DNA from: Streptococcaceae bacterium | GTDB lineage: Bacteria > Bacillota > Bacilli > Lactobacillales > Streptococcaceae | Direction of reading: 5' to 3' | Assembly (NCBI GenBank): GCA_022484805.1 | Contig: JAKVKP010000006.1 | Span: 1-64,000 of the forward strand | Length of the DNA stretch: 64,000 nucleotides | Shown: positions 21,181 through 30,947 of the stretch, piece after piece | How positions within the stretch are numbered: the first letter of the stretch is position 1 | Layout: the number at the start of each line of letters is the position of its first letter | Program-made: the position numbers and the translations under genes | The notes under the pieces: model-generated | Seen by the model: only the letters and a program-made list of their open reading frames with translations | What the model was told of the DNA's origin: nothing | The model's database searches: none

Positions 21181-21692
21181 TGTCAGTGATTTTAATTGGA
21201 TTTATGGGTGTTGGCAAATCAACGATTGCCAAAAAATTAAAACGTGAATTAAAATTGCCAGCGATTGATATGGATGATTTAATTGTTGAAAAAATCGGGA
21301 TGTCAATCAGTGATTTTTTTGCGACCGAAGGCGAAGCAGCTTTTCGTGAATTGGAGACTGAATTATTAGAAGAAATTCTTGATTCAGAGCAAATTATCTC
21401 ACCTGGTGGTGGGGTGATTATGCGTGAACGCAATCAAGAGCTTCTAAAAGCACACCAAAAGGTTGTTTTTTTGGATGGTGATTTTGATGTGATTTATCGT
21501 CGTATTTCTGGTAAACGTGCACATACTAGGCCAATTGTTCAGCAAAAGACGAAGGCAGAACTGCGCGAGCTTTTTGATTTTCGTCGCGTGATTTACCAAG
21601 AATTAGCTGATTTAACTGTTATGACTTCGGGTAAAACGTTAAAGACAATTACCGCTGAAATTACAAATTGGCTAAAGCAACAGAAAGATTAA
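21180..21692 (+). CDS. aroK: Shikimate kinase
   Basis: ATP-dependent phosphorylation of shikimate. 170 residues. P-loop GFMGVGKST (8-16), the shikimate-binding DMDDLI, FRELETELL, the Walker B-like GGG motif (ISPGGGVIMRE) and the lid arginine region RRISGKRAHTRPI. ATG overlaps the aroA stop by one base (TAATG), so it is translationally coupled. PheA follows 12 bases later. Confidence 0.94.
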
Positions 21693-21704
21693 GGAGACTT
21701 TGTA

Positions 21705-22541
21705 ATGCGAATTGGCTATTTAGGACCAATGGGTTCTTTCACTTACACAGCCAGTAAAAAGGCTTATCCGAACGAAACACTCGTTCCGCTGCCTTCAATT
21801 TCTGATTGTATTCATGCATATGAAGCAGGAACGGTTGACTTGTCAATTATTCCAATTGAAAATAGTATTGAGGGCTCTGTCCATCAGTCAGTGGACTATT
21901 TATTTCATGTTAGTCATCTTAAAACCTGCCACGAAATTGTTTTACCAATTGCGCAACAGATGATGGTAGTCGATGAGTTTCAGCCAATTGAAAAAATTTT
22001 TTCACATCCTCAAGCGTTAGCTCAAACCGAACAATTTAGAAAAAAATACTTTTCGGGAGTACCAGTGGAGATGATGGCTTCAACGGCCTATGCTGCTCAA
22101 TTTGTCTCAGAGCATCCTAATAAGCATTTTGCGGCGATTGCGCCAAATATTTCAGCAGAAAAATATGGCTTAAAAATCATACATCAGGACATTCAGGATG
22201 TTGCCTTAAACAATACTCGTTTTTGGGTGCTTGGAGAGGATCAACAATCCTTGCCGCTTGAAAAAACGGGCTTGAAGGCCTCGTTGGCAATTGTTTTGCC
22301 TAATAATTTAGCAGGTGCTTTACATAAAGCACTATCTGCTTTTTCTTGGCGTGGCATTGATTTAACTAAAATTGAGTCGAGACCATTAAAAACTGTTTTA
22401 GGTGAGTATTTCTTTTTAATTGATATGTTTGTCAGTCATGAACAATTAATTATAAATGCAATTGAAGAGCTCGAACTAATCGGTATTACAGTTAAATTTT
22501 TTGGTATTTTTGATGTTTATGAAATTGATAAAGAAATCTAA
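21705..22541 (+). CDS. pheA: Prephenate dehydratase
   Basis: Converts prephenate to phenylpyruvate. A monofunctional 278-residue enzyme without a chorismate mutase domain: PDT domain with GPMGSFTYTASKKAYP, VDLSIIPIENSIEGSVH, SHPQALAQ and the catalytic NNTRFWVLG; C-terminal ACT domain (about 200-278) with the Phe-binding ESRPLK motif, implying feedback inhibition by phenylalanine. RBS AAGGAGAC. It is the last biosynthetic gene of the operon. Confidence 0.94.
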   Translation: MRIGYLGPMGSFTYTASKKAYPNETLVPLPSISDCIHAYEAGTVDLSIIPIENSIEGSVHQSVDYLFHVSHLKTCHEIVLPIAQQMMVVDEFQPIEKIFSHPQALAQTEQFRKKYFSGVPVEMMASTAYAAQFVSEHPNKHFAAIAPNISAEKYGLKIIHQDIQDVALNNTRFWVLGEDQQSLPLEKTGLKASLAIVLPNNLAGALHKALSAFSWRGIDLTKIESRPLKTVLGEYFFLIDMFVSHEQLIINAIEELELIGITVKFFGIFDVYEIDKEI

Positions 22542-22547
22542 ATATTT

Positions 22548-22577
22548 TTGCATTTAACTAGTTGTTCGTGTTATTCT
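22548..22577 (+). promoter_or_regulatory. Possible promoter for the LCP gene
   Basis: TTGCAT (22548-22553), 18-base spacer, TATTCT (22572-22577), about 140 bases before the LytR-CpsA-Psr gene and after the pheA stop. It suggests the LCP gene can be transcribed separately from the aro operon. Confidence 0.4.
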
Positions 22578-22715
22578 ATTAAGGTTGATAATTTGACACT
22601 TTTTCCATGTTGAGAGGCACGGGATATTATTCAAAAATGATTGTCAATCCAGATTGTTTTTGAAGATAGAAAATAATTAAAAATGATTATTTTCAAAGAT
22701 GGGAGTTTATAATTA

Positions 22716-23927
22716 ATGAGTAGAATAGATAAATATAAGAATTATCGTGATAATATTGAGAAACGGATTGACGATCGTCAGCCAGATAATTCGAGCTCTA
22801 GAGATGAGACTTCGAATTTCAATAATCGCTATGAGAATAAAGAGTATTATCAAGAAGAAAAGCTAAATCCAAGAACTTTGAAAAAAAATAAAAAGAAAAA
22901 ACCGAAAAAGAAACGCAGATGGTGGAAAATTTTATTATTAATAATTATTATTTTAATCGGTGTTTTTGTTTATTTGTTTTTAAAGGGTAAGGATAAAGCA
23001 GAAAGCGATGTTGAGTTTAAAAAGGCGGACGTTGAAACATTTAATGGCACTAAATCTAGTAATGGTGCGACTAATATCTTAATTTTGGGAACAGACCAGC
23101 GGGATGGTCAGAGTAATGGTGAAACGAGAAGTGACACCATTATGGTGATGCAAATCAATGGGCCAGACGATAAAGTCAAGTTAATTTCATTTATGCGGGA
23201 TACGTTGGTTCATATTCCCGGTGTTGGTACTGAGGGTTATACTGATAGCAAAATTAATTCTGCTTATACCATCGGTGAGCAAAATGATAATCAGGGGGCA
23301 GAGCTATTACGTCAAACCATCAATAATAATTTTGGTATTGATATGCAGTATTATGCTTTAATTAATTTTTCTTCATTCGAGAAAGTTATTAATACTTTAT
23401 TCCCAGATGGCGTTACAATTAATGCGAAATTTTCAACAGTTGACGGACAGGAAGTAACAGAGGTTTCTGTTCCCGATGATCTAAATACTAAGTCAGATGG
23501 TTCAGTACCACAGCAAACCATTAAAGTTGGTAAGCAGAAAATGGATGGTCGAACGTTATTAAACTATGCTCGTTTCCGTAAAGATGATGAGGGCGATTAC
23601 GGTCGTGTTCAACGTCAGCAGCAAGTCTTAACGGCAATTATCGATCAAGTGAAGAATCCTGCCACTTTATTCACTGGTTCAGAGGCACTTGGTACAATTT
23701 ATGGTTATACCTCAACCAATATTGATACTTCATTTATTTTGTCTAATGGTCTGGGTATCCTAAATCAAGCTAGAAAAGGTATTGAACGAATGACCGTTCC
23801 TGAAAATGGCGATTGGACTGATGGTTACGATATGTACTATGGTCTTGGTCTGGAAATTGACTATGATAAATATATTGCAAAAATAAACGACTTTTTAGAT
23901 CAAGAATCAGTATCGAGCTCTAGCTAA
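22716..23927 (+). CDS. LytR-CpsA-Psr (LCP) family cell wall protein
   Basis: LCP proteins transfer lipid-linked glycopolymers such as teichoic acids or capsule to peptidoglycan. 403 residues: a long basic, charged cytoplasmic part (1-70), one membrane segment (about 70-92, WWKILLLIIIILIGVFVYLF) and the extracellular LCP domain with NILILGTDQRDGQ, RSDTIMVMQI, FMRDTLVHIPG, NYARFRKDDEGDYGRVQRQQ. The arginine and aspartate residues of the lipid-binding pocket are present. A psr/lytR gene after pheA is the same order as in enterococci and streptococci. The stop codon lies inside the terminator hairpin. Confidence 0.92.
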   Translation: MSRIDKYKNYRDNIEKRIDDRQPDNSSSRDETSNFNNRYENKEYYQEEKLNPRTLKKNKKKKPKKKRRWWKILLLIIIILIGVFVYLFLKGKDKAESDVEFKKADVETFNGTKSSNGATNILILGTDQRDGQSNGETRSDTIMVMQINGPDDKVKLISFMRDTLVHIPGVGTEGYTDSKINSAYTIGEQNDNQGAELLRQTINNNFGIDMQYYALINFSSFEKVINTLFPDGVTINAKFSTVDGQEVTEVSVPDDLNTKSDGSVPQQTIKVGKQKMDGRTLLNYARFRKDDEGDYGRVQRQQQVLTAIIDQVKNPATLFTGSEALGTIYGYTSTNIDTSFILSNGLGILNQARKGIERMTVPENGDWTDGYDMYYGLGLEIDYDKYIAKINDFLDQESVSSSS

Positions 23928-23946
23928 TTTTTAGCTAGAGTTTTTT
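23918..23946 (+). terminator. Rho-independent terminator overlapping the LCP stop codon
   Basis: Ten-base perfect stem CTCTAGCTAA/TTAGCTAGAG, three-base loop, then six T. The TAA stop is within the stem. Confidence 0.88.
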
Positions 23947-24087
23947 GCTGCTAATCTGTATTTTCTGAGAAAGAATTACAGATTTTTCAGATAATACTAT
24001 TTTTAGAATAAATAGCAAAATGAATTGCTTTTAGGTTACAATAGAATAGCTGAGATAATTGAAATTTGTTTGATACTGGAGTGTAGA

Positions 24088-25449
24088 ATGATACCGAAAA
24101 AAAATGAAACATTAGAATTAGAAATAATTGATTTAACGCATGAAGGATTAGGTGTTGCCAAGCTTGATCGATATCCTCTATTTATTGAAAATGCTTTGCC
24201 AGGTGAAAAGGTTGAGGCGTTAGTTATGAAAGTTGGAAAAAAATATGGCTTTGCTAAGGTATTGAAATGGCTTGAATTTTCAAGTGACCGTAACGAGGCG
24301 ATTCAAGGTGAACTATTAAGAACGGGGATTGCTGACTTAGGACATCTTACATATGAAAAGCAACTTGATTTTAAACGTAAACAAATTCAGGATTTATTGA
24401 AGAAAAATAGTCATTTAACAGATATTAAGGTTGCTGAAGTGATTGGCATGGCTGAACCTGTTGGTTACCGTAATAAAGCTCAGATTCCTGTTCGCAGGGT
24501 TAATGGTCAATTGGAAACAGGATTTTATCGGAAACATTCGCATGATTTGGTACCTATTGAGGATTTTTTAATTCAGGATCCAGTGATTGATCAAATCGTG
24601 ATTAAATGCCGAGATTTATTTAGAAAGTATGGCCTAAATGCCTATGATGAAACTGCCAAAACAGGATTAATCAAAAATGTGATTGTGCGTCGTGGTTTCT
24701 ATTCACATGAGGTAATGGTCGTTATTGTCACAACTAAGCCAAAGATTTTTAGAATTGAGCAATTGATTGAAGAATTAGTTGTAGAATTTCCAAAAATTAA
24801 AAGCGTTCTGCAAAATATTCATCCAGACAATAGTAATAACATTTTGAGTGATGACTTCAACCTTTTATTTGGTCAGGAATACATTACAGATACACTTTTA
24901 GGTAATCAGTATTATATTAGTGCACCTTCTTTTTATCAGATTAATACCGAAATGGCTGAGGTACTCTATCAAGAAGCCTTTAGATTAGCTGATTTATCAA
25001 AGGATGATATTGTGATTGATGCCTATTGTGGGATTGGGACAATCGGTTTAAGTATTGCTAATCAGGTTCAGCAGGTTTATGGTGTGGAATCAGTTGGTGA
25101 AGCGATTGAGGATGCCAAAATCAATGCAAAATTAAATGGGATTGAAAATGTCAGCTATCGTGTCGGACGTGCTGAAGATATTATGCCAGAGTGGGTAAGC
25201 GAAGGCGTGAAGCCATCAGTCATCATTGTTGATCCACCACGTAAAGGCTTGGCTGAAGGCTTTATCGAGTCTGCCTGTGAAGTTGCACCCGACAAAATTG
25301 TTTATATCTCATGTAATCCGGCAACCTTTACGCGAGATGTTGCACGTTTTGCTGAAAACGGCTATCAGTTACAAGAAGTAACTCCTGTCGATTTGTTTCC
25401 ACAGACACATCATGTTGAGTTAGTGGGATTGATAACGAGGAAGAAGTAG
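24088..25449 (+). CDS. 23S rRNA (uracil-5-)-methyltransferase, RumA/RlmCD type
   Basis: S-adenosylmethionine-dependent C5 methylation of uridine in 23S rRNA, or a related site. 453 residues: N-terminal TRAM domain (about 1-65; IDLTHEGLGVAKLDRYPLFI), central domain with GYRNKAQIPVR and the substrate loop SFYQINTEMAEVLY, and the C-terminal Rossmann domain with VIDAYCGIGTIGLSIA, VDPPRKGL and the catalytic-cysteine motif VYISCNPATFTRD. The open frame extends upstream to 24025, but ATG 24088 (TGGAG at 24077-24081) starts at the TRAM domain. In Firmicutes one enzyme (RlmCD) often modifies two sites; which applies here is unknown. Confidence 0.9.
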   Translation: MIPKKNETLELEIIDLTHEGLGVAKLDRYPLFIENALPGEKVEALVMKVGKKYGFAKVLKWLEFSSDRNEAIQGELLRTGIADLGHLTYEKQLDFKRKQIQDLLKKNSHLTDIKVAEVIGMAEPVGYRNKAQIPVRRVNGQLETGFYRKHSHDLVPIEDFLIQDPVIDQIVIKCRDLFRKYGLNAYDETAKTGLIKNVIVRRGFYSHEVMVVIVTTKPKIFRIEQLIEELVVEFPKIKSVLQNIHPDNSNNILSDDFNLLFGQEYITDTLLGNQYYISAPSFYQINTEMAEVLYQEAFRLADLSKDDIVIDAYCGIGTIGLSIANQVQQVYGVESVGEAIEDAKINAKLNGIENVSYRVGRAEDIMPEWVSEGVKPSVIIVDPPRKGLAEGFIESACEVAPDKIVYISCNPATFTRDVARFAENGYQLQEVTPVDLFPQTHHVELVGLITRKK

Positions 25450-25484
25450 AAAAAAGCCTTATACCACGGTGTTTGTAGATTATG

Positions 25485-25519
25485 GAGATTTCAGATTTTG
25501 ATCTGAGGTCTCTTTTTTT
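25485..25519 (+). terminator. Rho-independent terminator of the methyltransferase gene
   Basis: Twelve-base stem GAGATTTCAGAT/ATCTGAGGTCTC with two G-U pairs, TTTG loop, then seven T. Confidence 0.82.
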
Positions 25520-25930
25520 GCGTTTGAGGGAATAAATCGACCCGAGAATTTTTGGTAGGGTTGATACTAAAAGATTATTTTTGGGGTAGGGTGTCACTAT
25601 AATATTGCGTTTTGTGGGTTGTCGCTACAGGATAGATGACACAAATACATCTGAATCAGTACCTGTAGATTGAAACATGACGTTTACTTAAATGATACGA
25701 AATGGAGTGGGCTGAATAGCCTTATATTAAGGAAATTGCTAGATAACAGTGGTTAGGCTTTTTTATTTTGCTGATGATAACCACTATTAGAAGTTGGTTC
25801 AATTTACCAATTTATGCCATAGGGGTAAGTGGTGTGTTTTGCTCTAACTATCTATAGGAAAATGAACTTATTTTTTACAAATCATTGGTATTCGCAAATT
25901 AATCTTAATTTCATTAGAGTAAAAATTGAC

Positions 25931-25945
25931 ATATCGTGATATAAT
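25931..25945 (+). promoter_or_regulatory. Extended -10 promoter with embedded inverted repeat
   Basis: TGATATAAT (25937-25945) is an extended -10 element. It overlaps the inverted repeat ATATCGTGATAT (25931-25942), a plausible operator for the XRE protein encoded 62 bases downstream. No good -35 is needed or seen. Confidence 0.55.
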
Positions 25946-25962
25946 AGATGTAGCTCTATATG

Positions 25963-25987
25963 TTCCAGATAGTTTTTACTATCGGAA
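25963..25987 (+). promoter_or_regulatory. Hairpin in the leader of the restriction-modification operon
   Basis: TTCC-a-GATAGT, loop of four T, ACTATC-GGAA: a ten-base stem with one bulged A. It would lie near the 5' end of the mRNA if transcription starts from the extended -10 at 25937, just before the Shine-Dalgarno of the XRE gene. It could affect mRNA stability or translation. Confidence 0.5.
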
Positions 25988-26007
25988 GTTAGAATGAGGT
26001 GGGTGCG

Positions 26008-26229
26008 ATGCCAATAACATATAAGAAGCTATGGAAATTGCTGATTGATAAAGAGATGAATAAAGGTCAACTAAAACAGGCTGCTCAAGTCAGTAGTAAT
26101 GTCATAGCGAAATTAGGAAAAGACGAACCAGTGTCTATTGAGACCTTGGTAAAAATCTGCGTGGCTTTAGATGTGGATTTTGGAGACATAATTGAAATTG
26201 AAAAACCAAATAAAGGTGGTAATAACTGA
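26008..26229 (+). CDS. XRE-family (Cro/CI-type) regulator of the restriction operon
   Basis: A 73-residue protein: LWKLLIDKEMNKGQLKQAAQ and SSNVIAKLGKDEPVSIETL form a compact Cro/CI helix-turn-helix of the kind (HTH_26) that often precedes type I restriction genes. ATG 26008 gives the usual MPITYKKLW start with GAGGTG upstream; GTG 25999 is too close to that site. The stop overlaps the hsdR ATG by one base (TGATG). Likely role: autoregulation and timing of restriction gene expression. Confidence 0.8.
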   Translation: MPITYKKLWKLLIDKEMNKGQLKQAAQVSSNVIAKLGKDEPVSIETLVKICVALDVDFGDIIEIEKPNKGGNN

Positions 26230-29200
26230 TGAGCAACTTTGATATGTTGGCCAATAAGTGGTCATTCTTTGCTACTCTTGGGAAACAAGCAGAAGATAAT
26301 ATATACCGCGATCCAAATGTTTCACTTATCAAAATTCGACAATTTGCAGAAAAAATGACAGAAGCAATTTTCCGTTTGGAAAATATCACGGTTTGGAATA
26401 TTGATAAACAACTGGATAAGCTAAGGGAGTTAGAACGTCAAGGTTTGCTTGAGGAAGAAATAGCCACTGTTTTTCATACTGTCAGAAAGCTTGGAAATAA
26501 GGCTGCTCATGATAATTACGGTACAAAGAGCGAAGCTCTCACAGTAGTTAGATATGGGCATTACCTAGCAAATTGGTTCATGGAAGTTTATGGACCATTA
26601 AGTTATAAGCCTATTGACTTTGTTGAGCCTCAAGATATTGATAAATCTCATGCAGACGAGATTGCTAGATTAAAAGCTCAACTTGAATTAGCAGAAAGTG
26701 AAAATCTGGCATTTCAATCACAATTAGAATCTGCGGCAAAACAATCAGATGAAGAAAATGAAAGAGAAAAGAAAGAGCGTCGTAAACGTTCAAAAGCTTT
26801 CTTAAGAAAAGCTGATTTGAATGAAAAAGAAACTCGATTAATGTTTATCGATGAACAGTTACGTAACGCAGGATGGGAAGTTGATACGGAATCACTTGTT
26901 TGGGGTAAAGGAGTAAGACCTGAAAAAAACAAAAACCTAGCTATTGCAGAAGTTCCAACAAATCACGGAAAAGCTGATTATGCTCTTTTTATTGGATTAG
27001 ATTTAGTTGGTGTTGTTGAAGCAAAAAGATACAATAAAACTGCTGCCGGTGATCTTTCCCAAGCAAAAGAATATTCTAGAGAAATTGCCGACTCAGACGA
27101 GTATATTATTTCGAAGACTTATGGTTCTTATAAAGTACCTTTTATTTACTCTTCAAATGGGCGTCCATATTTAAAACAACTACAAGAACAATCAGGAATT
27201 TGGTTTTGGGATTCTAGAACTCCCAATAAAACTTCTTTTGCACTTGAATCTTGGCACAGCCCTGATGATTTGAAGCAAAAAATGATTGTTAATGAAGAAA
27301 AAGCAGAGCAAGAGCTTGAAGAAGAACCTTATCCAGATTTTGCTGATCGCTATTACCAAATTGAAGCCGTGCAGGCAGTTGAAGCAGGTCTTTCAGAGAA
27401 TAGACGTCGTATGCTCCTTGCCATGGCCACAGGAACTGGAAAAACAAGACTTGCATTATCTTTAATGTACCGCCTTATAAAAACAAAACGTGTCAGACGT
27501 GTGTTATTCTTAGTGGACCGCCGTAGTCTTGGAACACAAGCCGCTGATGCACTGAAAGATACAAAGATTGAGAACTTATCTTTCTCTGACATTTATGATG
27601 TTAAAGAAGTAACAGACATTCTTCCTGAAAAAGATACAAAAATACAAATTGCGACAGTTCAAGGGATGGTACGCCGTTTATTTTTCAAGGATGATGCAGA
27701 AGATATACCATCTGTAGGAACTTATGATTTTATTATTGTTGATGAAGCCCATCGTGGTTATACGGAAGACAGAGACATGAGTGAAGATGAGTTATACTTC
27801 CAAACTGAAAAGGATTATGTGAGTCAATACCGCCGTGTAATTGATTATTTTGACGCAACAGTTCTTGGGCTTACAGCAACACCTGCATTACATACAACTC
27901 AAATTTTCGGTCCACCGATTTACACGTATTCTTACACTCAGGCAGTGGTTGATGGATGCCTTGTGGACCATGAGCCACCCTATAAATTTGAAACTGAGCT
28001 TTCAAAAAACGGAATAAAGTTTGAAAAAGATTCTGAAGTCGACGTTTGGAATGATGAAACAAAAACAATTGACAAAGCACATTTAGAAGACGAGTTGAAT
28101 TTTGATGTTGATAAATTTAATAAACAGGTTATCACAGAACCCTTCAATAAAGCAATCTTAGAGGGGCTAACTAACTACATAGATCCTAATGAGCCTGGAA
28201 AGACTTTAATATTTGCTGCTAATGATGAACATGCAGATTTAATAGTTCGTCTTTTGAAACAAGCATACCAAGATGCAGAAATAGATGTGGATGATGATGC
28301 TATTGCAAAAATTACGGGATACATAAGGCACCCAGATAAGGAAATCAAGCGATTCAAGAATGAAAAATATCCTAATATCGTTGTAACCGTTGATTTACTG
28401 ACTACTGGTATTGATGTTCCTGAAATTGAAAATCTTATATTTTTACGTAGAGTTCGTTCACGTATTTTATATGATCAAATGCTAGGACGAGCAACTCGCC
28501 TTTGTCCAGAGATAGGCAAAGATTCATTTAGGATTTTTGATGCTGCCTATCTGTATGATTACTTGCAAAACATTACAGATATGAAACCTGTTGTAACCAA
28601 TCCCAATCAAAGTATTGAGGAAGTATTGGCTAAAGTACTTGAGGCTGAAGATGATGAAGAATTTGGATTCTTTAAGGCAGAGCTAATTGCTAAACTTCAG
28701 AGAAAGAAACAACGTTTGAGTAAAGAAAGTGAAAAAGAAATCTCTGAATTGAATAAGGTATCGAGTCTAGATAACTGGTTGACGAGTATTAAGACAATGT
28801 CGAGAACTGAACTTGAAGCAGAAACCGAAAAAATTCAGCGCGTTGCAAGTTATAGAACCTTTAAAAACCCAACAGTAATTGCTCATCAAGAAGATAGTTT
28901 GATTGACGTGAGTAGAGGTTACGGTGAAGAAAATGTAAAACCAGCGGATTATTTAAATGAATTCAATCAATTTATTCGTGAGAATATTAATCTTATTCCG
29001 GCCTTAGAAACGGTGGTGAAACGACCAAAAGATTTAACTTATCAAGACTTAAGAGAAGTGCGATTACGTTTGAAAGAAAAGAAATTTGATGAAAAGCAGT
29101 TACAAGAAGCATGGCGGCAGGAAAAGAAAGAATTTATTGCTGCCGATATTATTAGCTTTATTCGTCAGGCAGCTTTAGGAACAACTCTAATTGACCATGA

Positions 29201-29447
29201 AACAAGAATAAAACTAGCTATGCAAAAAGTTTATGGAATGGAATCCTGGACTCCAAAACAATTAAAATGGTTGGAGCGTATTGAAAAACAACTCTTAGAA
29301 ACGCCGGTCCTCGCTCCTACCGCTCAGCTCTATTTCAATGAGACTACTGTTTGGCGAGATGCTGGTGGTTATAAGTCTGCTGAAAGAAATATTGGAGAAA
29401 AAGTAGATTCTGTAATACAAGTTTTAAACGAGCAACTGTATGCTTAA
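26229..29447 (+). CDS. hsdR: Type I restriction enzyme R subunit (EcoEI-like)
   Basis: Motor and nuclease subunit of a type I restriction system, 1072 residues. Order: DUF4145-like N-terminal domain (about 1-140), coiled coil (about 145-200), PDDEXK nuclease (HGKADYALF near 245, VEAKRY near 263), helicase with Walker A MATGTGKTR (about 397-405), DEAH box (VDEAHRGY near 504), GLTATP motif III and the motif VI QMLGRATRL, then the EcoEI-type C-terminal domain (about 880-1065) for assembly with HsdM. All catalytic motifs look intact. The start is coupled to the XRE gene; hsdM follows after 60 bases. Confidence 0.94.
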   Translation: MSNFDMLANKWSFFATLGKQAEDNIYRDPNVSLIKIRQFAEKMTEAIFRLENITVWNIDKQLDKLRELERQGLLEEEIATVFHTVRKLGNKAAHDNYGTKSEALTVVRYGHYLANWFMEVYGPLSYKPIDFVEPQDIDKSHADEIARLKAQLELAESENLAFQSQLESAAKQSDEENEREKKERRKRSKAFLRKADLNEKETRLMFIDEQLRNAGWEVDTESLVWGKGVRPEKNKNLAIAEVPTNHGKADYALFIGLDLVGVVEAKRYNKTAAGDLSQAKEYSREIADSDEYIISKTYGSYKVPFIYSSNGRPYLKQLQEQSGIWFWDSRTPNKTSFALESWHSPDDLKQKMIVNEEKAEQELEEEPYPDFADRYYQIEAVQAVEAGLSENRRRMLLAMATGTGKTRLALSLMYRLIKTKRVRRVLFLVDRRSLGTQAADALKDTKIENLSFSDIYDVKEVTDILPEKDTKIQIATVQGMVRRLFFKDDAEDIPSVGTYDFIIVDEAHRGYTEDRDMSEDELYFQTEKDYVSQYRRVIDYFDATVLGLTATPALHTTQIFGPPIYTYSYTQAVVDGCLVDHEPPYKFETELSKNGIKFEKDSEVDVWNDETKTIDKAHLEDELNFDVDKFNKQVITEPFNKAILEGLTNYIDPNEPGKTLIFAANDEHADLIVRLLKQAYQDAEIDVDDDAIAKITGYIRHPDKEIKRFKNEKYPNIVVTVDLLTTGIDVPEIENLIFLRRVRSRILYDQMLGRATRLCPEIGKDSFRIFDAAYLYDYLQNITDMKPVVTNPNQSIEEVLAKVLEAEDDEEFGFFKAELIAKLQRKKQRLSKESEKEISELNKVSSLDNWLTSIKTMSRTELEAETEKIQRVASYRTFKNPTVIAHQEDSLIDVSRGYGEENVKPADYLNEFNQFIRENINLIPALETVVKRPKDLTYQDLREVRLRLKEKKFDEKQLQEAWRQEKKEFIAADIISFIRQAALGTTLIDHETRIKLAMQKVYGMESWTPKQLKWLERIEKQLLETPVLAPTAQLYFNETTVWRDAGGYKSAERNIGEKVDSVIQVLNEQLYA

Positions 29448-29507
29448 TAATGCCACTACAGGAATGTTTTTTGATTAGAATTAGAACAGGAAGAGGAGAA
29501 CAAATAC

Positions 29508-30947
29508 GTGACAAATAATGAAATCGTACAAAAACTATGGAAAATGGCCGATGTTCTTCGTGATGATGGAATTAGCTACCAAAACTATGTAACTGAACTT
29601 ACCTACATCCTCTTCTTAAAAATGATGAAAGAACAAGATGCTGAGAAAAGTATTCCAGAAGGTTATCGATGGGATGACTTAGTATCAAAAGAAGGGATTG
29701 AGCTAAAAACCTTTTACAAGAAACTTCTTCTTGACCTAGGTAATTCTGATATAGCTAAAGATAAACGTCTAAATATGATTTATGCGGATGCTTCAACACA
29801 TATTGATGAACCAAAAAATCTTGAAAAAATCATTAAAGATATCGATGAATTAGATTGGTATTCTGCCAAAGAAGAAGGTTTGGGAGACCTTTATGAAGGC
29901 TTGCTAGAAAAGAATGCGAATGAAACGAAGTCTGGGGCTGGTCAATATTTTACACCACGTGTTTTAATTGATGTAATGGTTGAATTGATGAATCCTGATA
30001 AAGGAGAAAAGCTCAATGATCCCGCTGCTGGAACTTTTGGTTTTATGATTGCAGCCGACCACTATATGAAACAAAAATATGATAATTATTTTGATTTATC
30101 AGAAGATGAAGTAAAGTTCCAAAAAGAAGAAGCATTGAGTGGCATGGAGTTAGTGACAAACACACATAAGTTAGCCTTGATGAACGCTTTGCTTCACGAT
30201 ATTGAAGGTCGATTAGAACAAGGCGATTCACTTTCTGCCAATGGAAAATGGATGAAAGGGTTCGATGTTGTTTTGACAAATCCACCATTTGGTACAAAAA
30301 AAGGCGGAGAACGTGCAACTCGTGATGATTTGACATATGAAACTAGTAACAAACAGTTGAACTTTCTTCAAACCATCTATAATTCATTAAAAACAACTGG
30401 AAATGCACGTGCTGCAGTTGTTGTCCCTGATAATGTCTTATTCGATAGTGGTAAGGGAGAAGATATTCGTATAGACTTGATGAATAAGTGCAATCTTCAT
30501 ACTATTTTAAGATTACCAACTGGAATATTCTATGCCCAAGGTGTCCAAACTAATGTTTTATTCTTTGAACGAGGAACAACAGAAAAGGATAACACCAAAA
30601 ATGTTTGGATTTTTGATATGCGTAACAATATGCGTTCATTCGGAAAAAGAAATCCTTTAAACAAAAAAGATTTTGAAGAGTTTATCGAAAGCTATAAACG
30701 TGATGACATCAAAAGTCGTGTAGAGACTTGGAGTGAAGAAAATCCTAATGGACGTTGGCGCAAATATACTATTGAGCAAATTAATAACAGAGATAATGCT
30801 AGCCTTGATATTTCTTGGCTAGAAGCAGAAAGTGATACACCTGATTACACAATATCAGAAATGCTTGAACTCATGCAGGAAAAATCGGACAATATTGCGA
30901 GTGCAGTATTGAAACTTCAAGAGTTGCTTGGAGGTGTTGAAGAATAA
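29508..30947 (+). CDS. hsdM: Type I restriction-modification methyltransferase subunit
   Basis: N6-adenine DNA methyltransferase subunit, 479 residues. HsdM N-terminal helical domain (1-130), then the catalytic domain with the AdoMet motif NDPAAGTFGFM near 170 and the adenine-methylase motif NPPFGTKKGGE near 257; C-terminal helices bind HsdS. Start is GTG 29508 with AGGAAGAGGAG upstream. The TAA stop shares one base with the ATG of the next gene (TAATG). Works with HsdS for specificity and with HsdR for cleavage. Confidence 0.94.
   Translation: MTNNEIVQKLWKMADVLRDDGISYQNYVTELTYILFLKMMKEQDAEKSIPEGYRWDDLVSKEGIELKTFYKKLLLDLGNSDIAKDKRLNMIYADASTHIDEPKNLEKIIKDIDELDWYSAKEEGLGDLYEGLLEKNANETKSGAGQYFTPRVLIDVMVELMNPDKGEKLNDPAAGTFGFMIAADHYMKQKYDNYFDLSEDEVKFQKEEALSGMELVTNTHKLALMNALLHDIEGRLEQGDSLSANGKWMKGFDVVLTNPPFGTKKGGERATRDDLTYETSNKQLNFLQTIYNSLKTTGNARAAVVVPDNVLFDSGKGEDIRIDLMNKCNLHTILRLPTGIFYAQGVQTNVLFFERGTTEKDNTKNVWIFDMRNNMRSFGKRNPLNKKDFEEFIESYKRDDIKSRVETWSEENPNGRWRKYTIEQINNRDNASLDISWLEAESDTPDYTISEMLELMQEKSDNIASAVLKLQELLGGVEE

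Larger units (their letters stand above)
25450..26007. other. Intergenic region at the left border of the restriction island
   Basis: 558 bases with no convincing gene. It holds the terminator at 25485-25519, a hairpin AGTGGTTA/TAACCACT (25748-25785), a promoter (25937-25945) and an mRNA 5' hairpin (25963-25987). The remaining sequence, with GT-rich patches (GGTAGGGTTG, GGGTAGGGTG around 25553-25590), looks unlike the flanking genes and may mark an insertion border. Confidence 0.6.

Noticed and set aside
24025-24087. N-terminal extension of the rRNA methyltransferase
   Set aside because: The extra residues are not part of the TRAM domain and ATG 24088 has the proper ribosome binding site.
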